The notes: generated from the sequence alone by a model not told the origin. DNA of 64,000 nucleotides from Chrysemys picta bellii (GCF_011386835.1 NC_088804.1:38489549-38553548), one strand, 5' to 3'; positions 23,025 through 34,415 are shown, numbered from the stretch's first letter. Made by a program: numbers and translations.

Positions 23025-24512
23025 TGGAAGAATTGCCGGAGGAGCCAGAAAGAGAAGGCTGGGTGTAATGCACTGTGGTGCGTCACCCTGGAGCCCTGCC
23101 CTTCCATAAGCCCTCTGCATAGCGTGAGAATTCGCCTCTCGCACAATCGAGAGATTCCACATTAGTTTGGGGAAAAGGGGTTTGGTGGTTTCCTCATCCG
23201 TACACATCACCAAACCACTGTCTGCTCTGCCACGCACTGGCAGCTGCTGCCAAAGAGCTGAAGGAAACTGGGGTGCGGTGGCACAGCGGGTTGTGGGGGG
23301 CAAGCCCAGGCCTGGACAGGCAGGGGGGCTGCAAGTCGGGAGTGAGGTGCATTGACAGAGCTGTGACAGCAGTGGACTATCAGAATAGCAGGGGATGCAG
23401 GAGGGGAGTGAAGGGGGAGAGCATTGCTCAGGGGTGAGGTGCACTGGCAGTGCCAGGTTGGGAGCAGCCCTGGAATAACACACGGTGCGGCAGCTTGTGG
23501 TCGAGACGCATTGACAGGGCCATGTAGCTGCAGCTTGCCTGGTACCTGCTGGCCTCACGCCAGAGCACCCAGTCCAGCAACAAACTAAGCAGTCAACTGC
23601 ACCAAAAACGTATTGGCTGGGACATGCAGCTTCCCAGCAGCCAGGGAAGCCGCACTGCCCACAGTCTCCAGCCTTCTTGCCAGCAGGTCCCCTCTTCCCA
23701 CACACACACCCCAGGATTAACTGCTACTCTGCTAGCCGTTTCCTCTGCCATGCTGGAGACAGGTCCCCCAGCCCGAGGAGGGAAGAGGACAGCACTGCTG
23801 CCTGCCTGGGAACAGCACTGGGGTTTGCGGTTCCCTGCCTGGCTCTGTGATTGACACATTGCTCAACCCACCATGCCTTTCCGGTTCCCCTTTTCCTCTG
23901 GTCCCACGTGCTCAAACGTGTTGTAAGCTCTCGCTGTGGTTCGCCATCCGTCTGGCGTGGCTGTGCTCTGGCAGGGACAGCTCCCAGGCAGCTGCTGCTC
24001 CCCCTGCTCCCGCAGCCGTTTCTACATCTTTGATTTTACCCCACAAATTACTCAATGGCCCTTCACGAGGCCCTCCCGCTGTTATTTCTCTTTGTAATCA
24101 TCCTGGGCAGGAGGAAGGTCCAGGAGCGCAGGCGCGGTGCTGCTGGGACAATCCCAGGATCCTCTGCGACCACACATGGCCACACAGGGCTTCACAGCCA
24201 TCAGCAGGGATCAAACCGAGAACCTTCCACTCCAAAGACACCAGACCTCGGCCATCAGAGCTGCTATTGCTACCATTAAACGGCCCAAAGGAGAATGCCC
24301 TTTGACCTTTCGCCCTCACCGAAAGAGTTTCCCCAGTAACAGGAGATGTCTTTTGAATAGCAATGCTGCTGTCCAGAATAGCCGCTGAGCTCCTCAGGTT
24401 ACCATACCAGCCCATGGGGTTAGCAGAAGGTCCTGCCTGCACTGCGATATGGACTGAGCCTTCTCCCTGCCCAAGAGGAGGTGGAAGACTAACAGCATAG
24501 TGGCCCAGCAGG
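23023..24512. other. Unannotated stretch
   Basis: The 251-codon minus frame at 22950-23705 runs through the microsatellite and has no recognised domain. A tRNA-SINE-like segment may lie at 24170-24280 (gggatcaaaccgagaacctt, B-box-like, antisense). Confidence 0.3.
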
Positions 24513-24514
24513 GA

Positions 24515-24775
24515 GGAAGCATGGTCCAGTGGGTAGCGCAATGGACTGGGCCTCCAGAAACCTGGAGTTTCTTCTTAGCTCTGACACTGACCTGCTGGAT
24601 GACCTTTGGCAAGTCATCTCCCGGCTCAGTGCCTCGGTTTCCCCTCCCTCCCTTTGTCTGTTTTGCCCTGCAAGCTTTTCTGAGCAGTCACTGTCTCTGG
24701 CTAAGTGTGTGTACAGCACCGAGCACAATGGGGCTTCATCTCTCTCGAGGGAAATAATCACAACAACAGTCGCTG
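24515..24775 (+). repeat. tRNA-derived SINE, full length
   Basis: The head catggtccagtgggtagcgc carries an A-box. The body is gatgacctttggcaagtcat and cctcggtttcccctccctcc; the tail is gtgtgtacagcaccgagcac, aatggggcttcatc and an AT-rich end. This is the most complete copy of the family in the window. Confidence 0.8.
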
Positions 24776-25684
24776 GAAGGGAGTGACTAGCAGATAGGGA
24801 AGTGGGGAGCACAAGCACGGAGGGCCAGAAAGCTGAAGAAACTGAGAGGCACAAGAAATGTAAGGATTTAGCTCATCAGCTAAATGCATCCCCATCCAGC
24901 AGAACTATGGTCCTCCCCAGAAGCAGCAGGCATGGGTACGAAGTTCACACACATTTGCTTTCCTATCCACCAGAAGGCAGTAGTGCATTTACACAATAGC
25001 GGGTGCTGCAGAAGGGCCTGAAGATATGGGGCTGGCTAAATGGGATCTGGGTTTCCTCCGGATTACTTTTTCACTCTAACGTGCTATTTTCCACCGTGCA
25101 ATTCTACCCTCACCTTTCTCCCACCAGGAGTCCCAGCCCTGCCCTTGCCCTGGAAAGGAGGGCGAGCTGCCCCTGTATACCCACAGATCTCTGAGATTTG
25201 GCCTCTCATCTCAATGACACCCAAAGGGCTGGCATCCGAAACTCGCCCCACTCCCATCACCGGCACCTGGGGACCTATGTCTGGGATTAACTCTACCAGA
25301 CGGCAGCCAGGCACCCGGCACCTGCCCCACCCATCGCCCTCCCCATCACAAACCCGGTTCCTGAGCCCAACGCAGCTGCCCGCAGAGAAGTGCCGCAAGT
25401 GGCCCCGGGCCACGCCGATCCGCCCCGTGTGGAGTGCTTGGCAGAAGTACAAGCCTGCAATTGACAAAGGCCTGGATTCAAGCTTGTGTGTGTACCAAGC
25501 TATTTGCACACAGGCCAGGATCCCAAAGGAGGAACACTCGAGTCACCCTTGAATGGCTGCAACATCCCCTCCCGCATGCATGGCTCTTTCTCTGGCCCGG
25601 AAGAAGGCTTGTAACGCTGCACAGAGCCGGGGTGCCCTCTGGTGGCCCTGTCTATGCCTGGCACCTCTGCTTTGCACAGCAATC
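24776..25684. other. Unannotated stretch
   Basis: No exon supported. The frames at 25040-25552 and 25084-25509 overlap on opposite strands without recognisable domains. Confidence 0.35.
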
Positions 25685-25770
25685 CTCCTCACTGGTGGTA
25701 TCCAGAGATCTCCAAGCACTTCACAGACCCAGTTACAGGAAGCATTATTATCCCCACTAGATAGCAGCAA
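25685..25770 (-). repeat. MIR-like SINE remnant
   Basis: cagagatctccaagcacttc and aagcattattatccccacta match the MIR-type core; both ends are lost. Confidence 0.5.
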
Positions 25771-26219
25771 TGCTCGCCTCTCACATTTCCCTCCTTCCCA
25801 TCTCCCCAGGCTGCAGCTGCGAATGCACCCCCACTCACCTCCAGCACAGGTCTGGCGTTGTTATGCACAGACAGGATGTGGGTGACCCTGTTCTTTGTCA
25901 AATTTTCTCTGTCCTCAGAATCTGTAGGCAGAAAAAGTCTCATAAACACCCAGCCCTCTCTTTAAAAGCTGGCCCATAAAGCATTAAGTAGTAATATTCG
26001 TTTGGTCTCTGGGCTAAGATCAAGTGAGTGTCAGTTTAGTACATGCTAGTCTTTTCTGTTACATTGACTACATTCTGCACTAGGAGGGGCAGGAAATTAA
26101 CGATCCAATAGGTCTTTCCCATTGCTAATAGCTCTGATCTTATTAGAAATTAAAACTGGTCAGAACCTTGGGTTTCTCCTCCTCTTCCCCCACCTCCCCA
26201 TCCCCAGCTCCATGGAAAA
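25771..26219. other. Unannotated stretch
   Basis: Nothing recognised. Confidence 0.35.
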
Positions 26220-26233
26220 TTTCAATAAAAATG

Positions 26234-26424
26234 ACAGGTTTCAGAGTAGCAGCCGTGTTAGTCTGAATCCACAAAAAGAACAGGAGTACTTGTGGCACCT
26301 TAGAGACTAACACATTTATTTGAGCATAAGCTTTCGTGGGCTACAAGAAGTGGGCTGTAGTCCACGAAAGCTTATGCTCAAATAAATTTCTTAGTCTCTA
26401 AAGGTGCCACAAGTACACCTGTTC
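26234..26424 (-). mobile_element. Foldback retroposon, 191 bp, with 14-bp target duplication
   Basis: Flanking direct repeats tttcaataaaaatg (26220-26233) and tttcaacaaaaatg (26425-26438) differ at one base. Read on the minus strand, the 3' end is complete (cagactaacacggctgctac, then tctgaaacctgt). The 5' part is an inverted copy of the internal region: aggtgccacaagtac and ccacgaaagcttatgctc occur in both orientations and meet near 26345. This arrangement matches the smaller copy at 2219-2286. Confidence 0.78.
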
Positions 26425-26429
26425 TTTCA

Positions 26430-26715
26430 ACAAAAATGCAATTTTGTTTTGTTTGGTTTTCATGGAAATTTTCAGTGGGAAATTTCGACTTTGCCAAAAA
26501 AAAATATTTGGACAAAAATGACCAAAACCAATTGCTCAGTTTTCCGCCAAAAAAAAAAAAAAATCAGTTTTGGGGCTTTTGATTTTCTGACAAATAAAAA
26601 AACCTGAAACGCTTCTGAGGAGAGAAGACATTTTGTGGGAAAATTTTACTTTAATTGAAAATCCAATTTTCCGTTCAAAAAAAAAAAAGTTTTGATGGAA
26701 AAATGTCATCAACCC
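26430..26715. repeat. A/T-rich low-complexity repeat
   Basis: Runs of A (13 near 26550, 12 near 26679) alternating with ttttcatggaaattttc-like units; related in character to 16160-16420. Confidence 0.5.
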
Positions 26716-27083
26716 CCTGAGAAACATACCTGTTTACTAGCGCCAGCTTGGGTTCCTAGGTATTTGAGGAACCATTTAGGGACGGGATCGTTCAATCCAA
26801 TCCCACAATCTTTTGAGAGTGGGCAAGGTCATGGGCTTTGTGCATTCTCACATTTAAGCAGAAGCAGCATTTGAGATGTTCTGAATCCTACAGTCAGCCT
26901 TTCCCAGCCCTTCGGAGACTGTGGATGCAGACACATCTTCTCCATACTGCTTTGACGTCTTTTCATTCTGGAAGATGCCAGGGCACTCAGCATTAAGCTC
27001 ATACCTCCAGCAGCCATGTTGGTGGAGCCGAGCCGCCTTGTGGCCAGCTGAAAAACTGACAAGTCTGGAATGCTCTAATGACT
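26716..27083. other. Unannotated stretch
   Basis: Nothing recognised. Confidence 0.35.
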
Positions 27084-27379
27084 TAGGCTAGGTCTACACT
27101 ACCCACCTGAATCGGCGGGTAGAAATCGACCTCTCGGGGATCGATTTATCGCGTCTGGTCGGGACGCGACAATCGATCCCCGAATCGATGCTCTTACTCC
27201 ACCAGTGGAGGTGGGAGTAAGCGCCGTCGACGGGAAGCCGCAGAGGTCGATTTTGCCGCCGTCCCTACAGCGGGGTAAGTCGGCTGCGATATGTTGAATT
27301 CAGCTACGTTATTCGCGTAGCTGAATTTGCATATCTTAAATCGACCCCCCCCCCCCCCCCCGTAGTGAAGACCTGCCCA
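27084..27379. mobile_element. Palindromic MITE of the 'gtctacac' group, with a 17-C run
   Basis: Ends ggctaggtctacactac and gtagtgaagacctgccc are inverted repeats. Inner palindromes include ggggatcgatttatcgcgtc against gacgcgacaatcgatcccc, and aattcagctacg against cgtagctgaatt. A homopolymer of 17 C lies at 27345-27361. Confidence 0.75.
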
Positions 27380-27770
27380 TAGATTCCCCTCCAGGGCTGG
27401 GACCCCATGGAACTGCACAAACACGCACAGAGATGTGCCCAGCCCATAGGAATTACAGCCCATTCTCCTGTTTAAAGGCAGGAGTCACTAATTCAACAAG
27501 GTTTAGCCTGTAGAGAGACAAAAACTGCTCCCTCTAGTGGCTACATCATGTGTCCCAAATCCTGCCCGGCCTCAGGCATCGTCACCTACTGCTGGATTGT
27601 TCTGCAGTGCCACACACTTTCCAAACCCCATCACCGCTCCTCTTCGGTTCCCTCTGCCTGTCTCCTTCAGGCATCCCTGACACTGGGTAAGGAATAAACC
27701 CACCAGCAGCACGGCAGGCTATGACTCCAAGAAGGTCTAGGAGAACAGCTCCAAAGACTACCTAGTCTAT
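27380..27770. other. Unannotated stretch
   Basis: Nothing recognised. Confidence 0.35.
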
Positions 27771-27889
27771 ATGGGTACGTCTACACTACATCTGGGAGCA
27801 GGCCACCCAGCCTGGATCCACAGACTTGCTGTGGCAGGGTTCACATTAGCGCCCTAAACATACCTGTGTAGATGCTGCAGCTCAGGCTC
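27771..27889. mobile_element. MITE fragment of the 'gtctacac' group
   Basis: It starts gggtacgtctacactacat and has a reversed partner acctgtgtagatgctgcag near 27870. Internal sequence differs from 27084-27379. Confidence 0.45.
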
Positions 27890-28080
27890 TAATCCCAGTG
27901 CTAACACCAACTCCCTCTGTGACCTCAAGCAAGCCACTCAACTTCTATGTGCCTCAGTTTCCCCCATTGTTAAATGGGATACTCATACTTAGTTCTCCAC
28001 CTACCTCTCCAAGGGGGAGTGAGGATTAACAAGTTAATGTCAAAGGGCTTTGAGAATGAAAAGTGCGGAGGACTAGAACA
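27890..28080 (+). repeat. SINE body, sense
   Basis: tctaatcccagtgctaacac (B-box-like), caagcaagccactcaacttc and gcctcagtttcccccattgt, then aatgggatactcatactt and ttgagaatgaaaagtgc. Diverged. Confidence 0.6.
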
Positions 28081-28384
28081 AATCCACACCCACCCAGGCC
28101 TTTGCATCTGTCTCTTTGCTGCGCACCAGTGTCCTTCAGAACCTCACTGCTACTCCAGAGACAGCATGTTTCCTCCTGCTCTGAAAGTCTGGGCCCCTGC
28201 CACAGGAGAGTTTCTATTAGCAGCCTGGGGACTCTGCCATACATTGGCACAATTCAGATTGCATCCCACAGAACCACAGACTACTCTCCTTATTAAGATG
28301 CCTCACTGCTTTGCAATGCTTCTTTTCTCTCTCTCTAAAAATATACATTTTGCGGCTTCCCCGCCTACACATTACACACAGTGG

Positions 28385-28590
28385 GTAAGTCAACATTGCA
28401 GACATACCCACGCTAGCATTGAGCTAATGGCCACTCAAGTATATCCCCTAGGTCCTGGATGGGCAGAATTAACCCACCTGTGCTGCCAGGCTTCGATACT
28501 ATTGTTACTTGAGTGCGTTTTGATCTAGCTCAGGCATGCCTCCCCGTGCTGCAATCACGCCTCCTGACTGCAGTGTAGACGTACCGGCTG
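28385..28590. mobile_element. Old MITE of the 'gtctacac' group
   Basis: The left end acattgcagacatacccacg and right end gcagtgtagacgtaccggct are reversed versions of one terminus. The interior includes cacgctagcattgagcta and gatctagctcaggcatgc. Confidence 0.55.
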
Positions 28591-28984
28591 TGGCCTTTCT
28601 GGTTTCTGCAGTCTCTCCATGGAGAGGTTCTATTGACATGCAAACGTACAGCCCTTCTCTCTTCATTCCTGTCTTTGCTCTGTCGCCCGACTGCTTCATC
28701 TAAACCCAAACAATGGCCAGTCGCTTAGGGAGCGTCGGACACCTTTAGAAACCAGCGCTGGGGGAAGAGAAATCATTTAACCGGAAAAAATGGAGCTTCC
28801 ATCTAGCCCTGCCCTGACCTCTAGAGAGAGCGCGCCTCTTATACAAACAGGAAGCAAGGATTCCGCAGTCCAGGTAATCAGATCCTTGAGTAACAAGGGG
28901 CTTTTCCCATCAGGGCAGTAGTAGTAGTTTGAAAACACACCAGTCACCTAGAGCCCCCTCTCTGTGGTACTTCTCTGGCCCCCA
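28591..28984. other. Unannotated stretch
   Basis: Nothing recognised. Confidence 0.35.
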
Positions 28985-29175
28985 TCACTGCTGTATCTAA
29001 GCACCCCATAACCGTTCACGTACTTACCCTCACAACGCCCCCGGGAGCCAGGGCAGTGCTGTTATCCCCATTGCACAGACAGGGAACTGAGAGGCTGTGG
29101 TCACACAGGAAGGCATTGCCGGAGCAGGGAATTAAGCCCAGGCTACCCAAACCACTGGCCCATGTTTCCTCTCTA
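28985..29175 (-). repeat. MIR/SINE remnant, antisense
   Basis: gctgttatccccattgcaca, gacagggaactgagaggctg, then the reversed B-box region gggaattaagcccaggctac. Confidence 0.55.
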
Positions 29176-29639
29176 CCTGCTCCTGAAGAGGACACCAGCC
29201 CTGCAGTGGCAGCCATGCCATCACTAACTCGCTAGGGGAGAGAAATCCAGGGGGGTGTGAATCACTGAAGAACCAAACTCAGCCCTTCACGTTCTCTGGA
29301 AAAAATGTCACCCTGTCCAGGAAATGCAGGCTGTCTGCTGTGGCATACAAGGCAAGCCCACCATGACACCCAGACTTCATGCTTAAAGTGCAGGGCTGCC
29401 TGAAAAACAACCCTTAAAAATAAAAACAAAATACCCAGCCTGAGTGGCTAAGCCCTGGGATACAGAGCAGGCTCCACACTATGCTAGTGTAAATATAAAG
29501 ACCTCGGTGCCTATATATTGCAGTGCCTATATAATGTTGGTTCCTTATAGGTGTGTTTGAGCATAGGGATGACATCTCTTTAAGGTCCTCTATAAATGCA
29601 ATAGGCAGATTATATCAGCTGGGTATTATTATTCTTTAA

Positions 29640-29770
29640 ATATTTATATTATGGTAGCCCCCAGAAACCCTGGTCAGGCTCATTGTGCTAGGAGCTGTAC
29701 AAACACATACGAAACCACTGTTTCTGCCCTAATGAGTTTACAGTCGAAGAAGTGAAGGGGCGTGTGAGGT
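29640..29770 (-). repeat. SINE 3' region, antisense
   Basis: tatggtagcccccagaaacc, ggctcattgtgctaggagct and gtacaaacacatacg are the reverse of the SINE tail seen at 24700-24775. The neighbouring 29176-29639 and 29771-30164 hold nothing I can name. Confidence 0.6.
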
Positions 29771-30167
29771 TGGAAGGGTAGGCATATACTCAAATAGATA
29801 CCATACAAGGATTAGGGAGAGACACAACATTTGGGATTCTTTTTATAAATGGATGAAGTGACATCTGCCCTCCCTTGACCCAGCTGATTTCATAGCAGCA
29901 CCACAGCAGAGCTGGGTCTGGTGGGGACATGTAAAGGAGGGATGGGTAGCGAGCAGCCTTACAGAGCAGTTCGCAGGACCAGCCTTTAAAAATGCACCAG
30001 AAAATATTTTGTTTTACTTGTAAACTGAGCCAACCTGCTATGGAATCTCTGCCTAGCGCACACAATGCTTAAATTCCCTGCTCGGTTCTCAGACAGTCCG
30101 GTGATAGTGAGATGGAGAAACCGAAGATCCACACATCAGATGGACAAAAGAAAACACACACAGAGGA

Positions 30168-30525
30168 AGGATGGTCCAGTGTTTAGAGCACTAGTGGGTC
30201 ATTTCGGAGACCCCGCTTCAATCCCCTGCTTTGCCACTGACTTCCTGTGTGACCGTGGGCAAGTCACATAATCTCTCTGTGCCTCAGTTCTCCAGCTGTA
30301 CAATGGGGTTAATAGCACTGCCCTCCTGTGGTGCTGGAACAATTTGTACAGTTGGGGGGCTGAGAGCCATTGAACCAAACTATAAACCTTGTATATGGTG
30401 GAAACCACTTCAAGCCAGGGGGTGCTGCCACACCCCCAGCACCCCGAATGCCAGCACCTATGCTGCCCTCCCTCACAGGATAAACACATTAATGGTTGTG
30501 AGGTGCCCAGAGAGGGCCCACAGAC
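30168..30525 (+). repeat. tRNA-SINE interrupted by a MITE
   Basis: Head aggatggtccagtgtttaga, B-box gcttcaatcccctgc, body gggcaagtcacataatctct and acaatggggttaatagcact. The body resumes after the nested element as ccctcacaggataaacacat and gttgtgaggtgcccagag. The duplicated ctgccctc marks the insertion point. Confidence 0.8.
30326..30462. mobile_element. 137-bp MITE nested in the SINE
   Basis: Perfect 8-bp duplications ctgccctc at 30318-30325 and 30463-30470. Ends are ctgtggtgctggaac and gccagcacctatg; the interior is gagccattgaaccaaactat and aaccacttcaagccaggggg. The copy at 6086-6196 is the same family. Confidence 0.85.
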
Positions 30526-30974
30526 AGCATCCTGGCAATGTTTCATAGCAGCGCTGGCATGGCAGTTCCTAAACGCTCATCTAATAATTAATTATCCCCA
30601 TTCGCCCGTCCCACCTGAGAAACACATTAAAATCAGTTCAGATCTGTCATCAGGCAAAGCACCCTGGTGCTTCTCAGCCTCTTCCCAGAGAACAGCTGCA
30701 AGGGCACGCTTGGTAATGATATGCAAATGAGAACATCAAGCAGCCAACTTCTCTGCTAGAATCCCACCAGTCTCAGCAGTGCTGACACAAGGAGCTGGTA
30801 ACCTGGGGGCTGAGTTTATTTAGGTCAGGCCTGTAACCTCGGCCCGGGTACATACTCCACCGTGCTAGCTCTCATCAGCTCAGGGAACCAACCTGGTAAA
30901 TTCCACTTGGCTGCAATCTGCTAAACACGCAGATTGAAGGTAGAATTAGCATTGTCCAAAGAGCCTCAGTTCTC
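30526..30974. other. Unannotated stretch
   Basis: Nothing recognised. Confidence 0.35.
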
Positions 30975-31086
30975 GGGTTGCCAATCCTCCAGGATTGTCC
31001 TGGAGTCTCCAGGTATTAACCTTTAATGAAAGATTATGTCATGTGATGAAACCTCCAGGAACACATCCAACCAAAACTGGCAACCT
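30975..31086. mobile_element. Small MITE, 112 bp
   Basis: Terminal inverted repeats gggttgccaat and actggcaacctt surround ccaggattgtcctggagtct and gattatgtcatgtgatgaaa. No target duplication was seen. Confidence 0.6.
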
Positions 31087-31877
31087 TATCCCTGCTCGGT
31101 CGTTCATTTTCTTTTCTTTACTTTTCTCCGTTTTTCACTCCTCCTGCCTCTTCTCTTTACTCCTCATCCTCCTAACGCTATGTGGAAAAACTCCTGGCCC
31201 AGCCAAAGGGGAATGACAGTGCCATCAGCGGTACAAGAGATACATAAAACACTTCCGGGCCCTACTTCCAACAAGCAGCTTGGCTGTTCTGATGGGCAAC
31301 AACCAGAGGGTCTCCTAGCATCACCTAATCACCACCCAGAGAACAGCTTTAAAAGGGCAACAGCTTTCATGGAAGATGCCTGGGGCTGGCTCCCCGCCCA
31401 CAAAGGGCAAAGCTCCCAGCGGATTGGAAAGCACTGCTAAGAAGGTCTAGTTGTTGGCCTGGTGGGAATTTCACAGTAAATACAATGGTGTAGGCTCCAG
31501 CGTGTCTGTTGAACTTCCCCAGGGCCAGACACATGCCGAAGGCCTCAGTGCAGTGAACGGGTCTCTCTCCTCAGCACCAGAACTGCTTGTAGCTCCTTCT
31601 GCAAAAGGCCACGCAGGACTGGGACGAGGGACCTTGCATTGTCTCGCCACGTGTGAGGATGTGAGTCCTGCAGAGGGCAGATTCTCTGTGGCACAGCGAT
31701 GTGGAACAGCTCCCGGGACCCTGCCGAGGAACCTGTCTGCAGGGCCCTCGCTGACTATCAGGCGTGTTTGAGTGTGTGTGTGCGGGGGGGTCTCTCTAGA
31801 GCTTCTGAGAAGCCTCCTTGGGAAGGAGGGAGCGCCCTTTTTCATAGCATGTGGCCCATTTATACAGTCTCTGGCTC
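31087..31877. other. Unannotated stretch
   Basis: Includes a short gtgtgtgtgtg tract near 31771. No exon recognised. Confidence 0.35.
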
Positions 31878-31998
31878 ATAAGGGCCCAGTCCTGGGTGGG
31901 TGCCGAGAACCTTCAACTCACAATGAAATCATTGGGAGTTGAGGATGCTCGGCACCTTGCACAAGGCACTCAGTACCCAATAGGATCAGGCCCTTGGA
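31878..31998. mobile_element. Palindromic MITE
   Basis: The left arm agggcccagtcctgggtggg and gccgagaaccttcaactcac mirrors the right arm gggagttgaggatgctcggc and ggatcaggccctt around the centre atgaaatcattgg. Confidence 0.65.
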
Positions 31999-32584
31999 TT
32001 CTTTACTCGGTGGGGCAGGAACCGTGTCTTCCTGTACAACGCCAAGTGCACTGATAGTGCTTAGTCAACCATCTCCCATGGTGCTTGGGAGATGGAATGA
32101 GCGAAAGACACTTACCCCGGATGTTTCCCAGGTAGAGGCCCTCAACAACCTGAGAAGAGACAAAGAAAGGAGAGATTTCAGAGCGGCCTCAGTGTAAGAA
32201 TCCTGCTGCTGGGGCAGGTGAATTGCAGGATTATGCAATAATACCGATGATGACATTAAACCTTGTGATCATGTCGTCACTCAGCCTGGCACCAATCCTG
32301 TGGCTGGACTTTAAAAAGTGGGTTGGATCATTTCTGACCCCTACTGTCCTTCCCACCTGTGCAATGAAACCTTATGCTTAGGGGAAGACATGTGGTGTCT
32401 GTGGTGATCCCCAGTTACAGCACTGCACAATGAGCCAGGTATCTAAGGGCTAGGGGTGTTTTCTTCAAAAACATCAGGTTCTGGCCTGTGACAGAGACAG
32501 GGCACCAAACTACAAGGAACAGCGGGTCTCCCATTTGGATTGAGGGCAGGTTGTGGTGCAGTTAGTCGATGTGTAACACAAAGG
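31999..32584. other. Unannotated stretch
   Basis: Nothing recognised. Confidence 0.35.
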
Positions 32585-32700
32585 ATGCCGTGTTGTTACT
32601 GTGATTTGCTTAGTCAGTAGTGTGCTCGGTGCTGTACACGACGCAAAGACAAATACACTCCTGGTCCCAAATGGTTTACCAGTCTGACAGATGCTGAGGT
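32585..32700 (-). repeat. SINE 3' region, antisense
   Basis: tgtgctcggtgctgtacacg and tcctggtcccaaatggttta are diverged reversed SINE tail motifs. Confidence 0.45.
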
Positions 32701-32717
32701 TATGGCAGTGGCTGAGG

Positions 32718-33408
32718 TGTGACAGGGTGTTCACCCCACACTAGGCTGAAAAAAATTGTTGTGGCTCAGAGGGGGTTAAGTTACCTGATAAACCACACCT
32801 GAGGGAGAGGACTGAGAATGGAGCCCCCAGCTGAGCAGGAGCAGGGGCCAAGCATGAGGGCAGAAGAAGACTGCAGCGTGGAAACCTGCAGTCACTCTCC
32901 CGGCTTAGAGAGGAATGAGGGAGAAACTCAGGGGGAGAGTAGAAGCCCTGGGACACGGGCCCTAAGGCAAGGGTGCACCTATTCAGAAGGGTTGTGGATA
33001 AGGAAGCCTGATAGAGACAGAGTAGGAAGCAGTCCAGGGAAACAGCAGCAAGGTTTGGGATGGAGCAGACCCTGGCTGCTGATTGTAAGGTCCGTAGGCT
33101 GGAACCCTGAGTAGTGGGCAGGCCCGGATTCCCCTCTAGCCACAAATGAAGTGGCCTAGCCTTGAACTGGAGGACTGCCAGGAACGATACCCGGACAGCC
33201 AGTCTGGTGAGACTTTGAAACCCAGGAAAGGGAACGCTAGAATGACCTGGCCCAGTCCCAAAGAGGAAGCATCCCGAGTCTCAAAGGGGAAGCACCCCAA
33301 CTCCTGGAGCGTGAGCGGGACTCGGAAGGGGGCATTAGAGGCGGAGCTATTCCCCAGACACAGCCACAAGGAGGCGCCCCAGCTATGAGTAGTGAACCCC
33401 CTGACACA
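32718..33408. mobile_element. Unclassified 691-bp repeat-like block with inverted termini
   Basis: The left end tgtgacagggtgttcac and right end gtgaaccccctgacaca are inverted repeats over 17 bp with three mismatches. The interior is purine-rich (gagggagaggactgagaatg, gaaactcagggggagagtag) without coding domains. The ends also read TG...CA, so an LTR is an alternative, but no duplication of either size was found. Confidence 0.5.
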
Positions 33409-33489
33409 GGTAGGAGAGAGGAGGGAATAACTGACTTTTTCTTGTTTGTTTCATTCTCTCCTTTCCCAGCACATGCTTCCTTCTCTCTC

Positions 33490-33625
33490 GAGCCCTGATC
33501 CAGCAAACACGCACGTGCTTAGCTGGAAGCCTGAGATTTGTCCCATGGCATGAATTCAATGGGAATGATCACAGGCTTCATGTTAAGCACATGCATACGT
33601 GCTTGTAGGATCAGGACCTGGGGTT
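33490..33625. mobile_element. Palindromic MITE
   Basis: The left arm ccctgatccagcaaacacgc and acgtgcttagctgg mirrors the right arm atgttaagcacatgcatacg and tgcttgtaggatcagga around the centre gaattcaatgggaatg. Confidence 0.6.
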
Positions 33626-33809
33626 GCAAACCCTTTGGAGAAATTATAAGCTATGTGTATAATTAAAAACTATCTTAATTAATAAGCAAACATTTCAAAG
33701 ACCCTGGGTGTCTTGCCCAAAGCCCAAGGGAATGCAGAAATGTAGAGTTCAGTCAAACTCAGGCCTTTGACGTTAACACATTTAGTTTGCTGGCTTACAT
33801 TTATACACA

Positions 33810-34415
33810 TAGAATCATAAGACTGGAAGGGACGTCGAGAGGTCATCTAGTCCAGTCCCCTGCACTCCTGGCAGGACTAAGTATTACCTAGACCATCCCT
33901 GACAGGTGTTTGTCTAACCTACTCTTTAAAATCTCCAGTGATGGAGATTCCACAACCTCTGTGGGCAATTTATATATCCTGACAGGTAGGAAGTTTTTCT
34001 TAATGTCCAACCGAAACCGCCCTTGCTGCAATTTAAGCCCATTACTTCTTGTTCTATCCTCAGAGGCTAAGGAGAGTATTTTTTCTCCCTCTTCCTTGTA
34101 ATAACTTTGTATGTAATTGAAAACTGTTATGTCCCCTCTCCGTCTTCTCTTCTCCAGACTAAACAAACCCAATTTTTTCAATCTTCCCTCATAAGTCATG
34201 TTTTCTAGACCTTTAATCGTTTCTGTTGCTCTTCTCTGGACTTTCTCCAATTTGTCCACATCTTTCCTGAAATGTGGTGCCCAAAACTGGACACAATACT
34301 CCAGCTGAGGCCTAATCAGCATGAAGTAGAGTGGAAGAATTACTTCTCGGGTCTTGCTTACAACACTCCTGCTAATGCATCCCAGAATGATGTTTGCCTT
34401 TTTTGCAACATGGGT
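33810..34415 (-). mobile_element. CR1 LINE, antisense
   Basis: It begins with the reversed 3' terminus (atagaatcataagactggaa). The minus strand encodes [54 protein letters not shown] and [20 protein letters not shown], a 144-codon frame that is still open. 5'-truncated near 34415. Confidence 0.92.

Noticed and set aside
22604..23068. Frame with a His-Thr repeat
   Set aside because: Product of the (AC)n microsatellite; no domain or conservation visible.
24515..24580. Possible tRNA gene
   Set aside because: A- and B-box-like motifs belong to a SINE head joined to a SINE body; no cloverleaf with intact acceptor stem was seen. The same applies at 6918, 30168 and 48120.
33888..34322. 144-codon minus frame as a host gene
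   Set aside because: CR1 LINE protein fragment, recognised by LGLFSLEKRR and VVESPSLE motifs.
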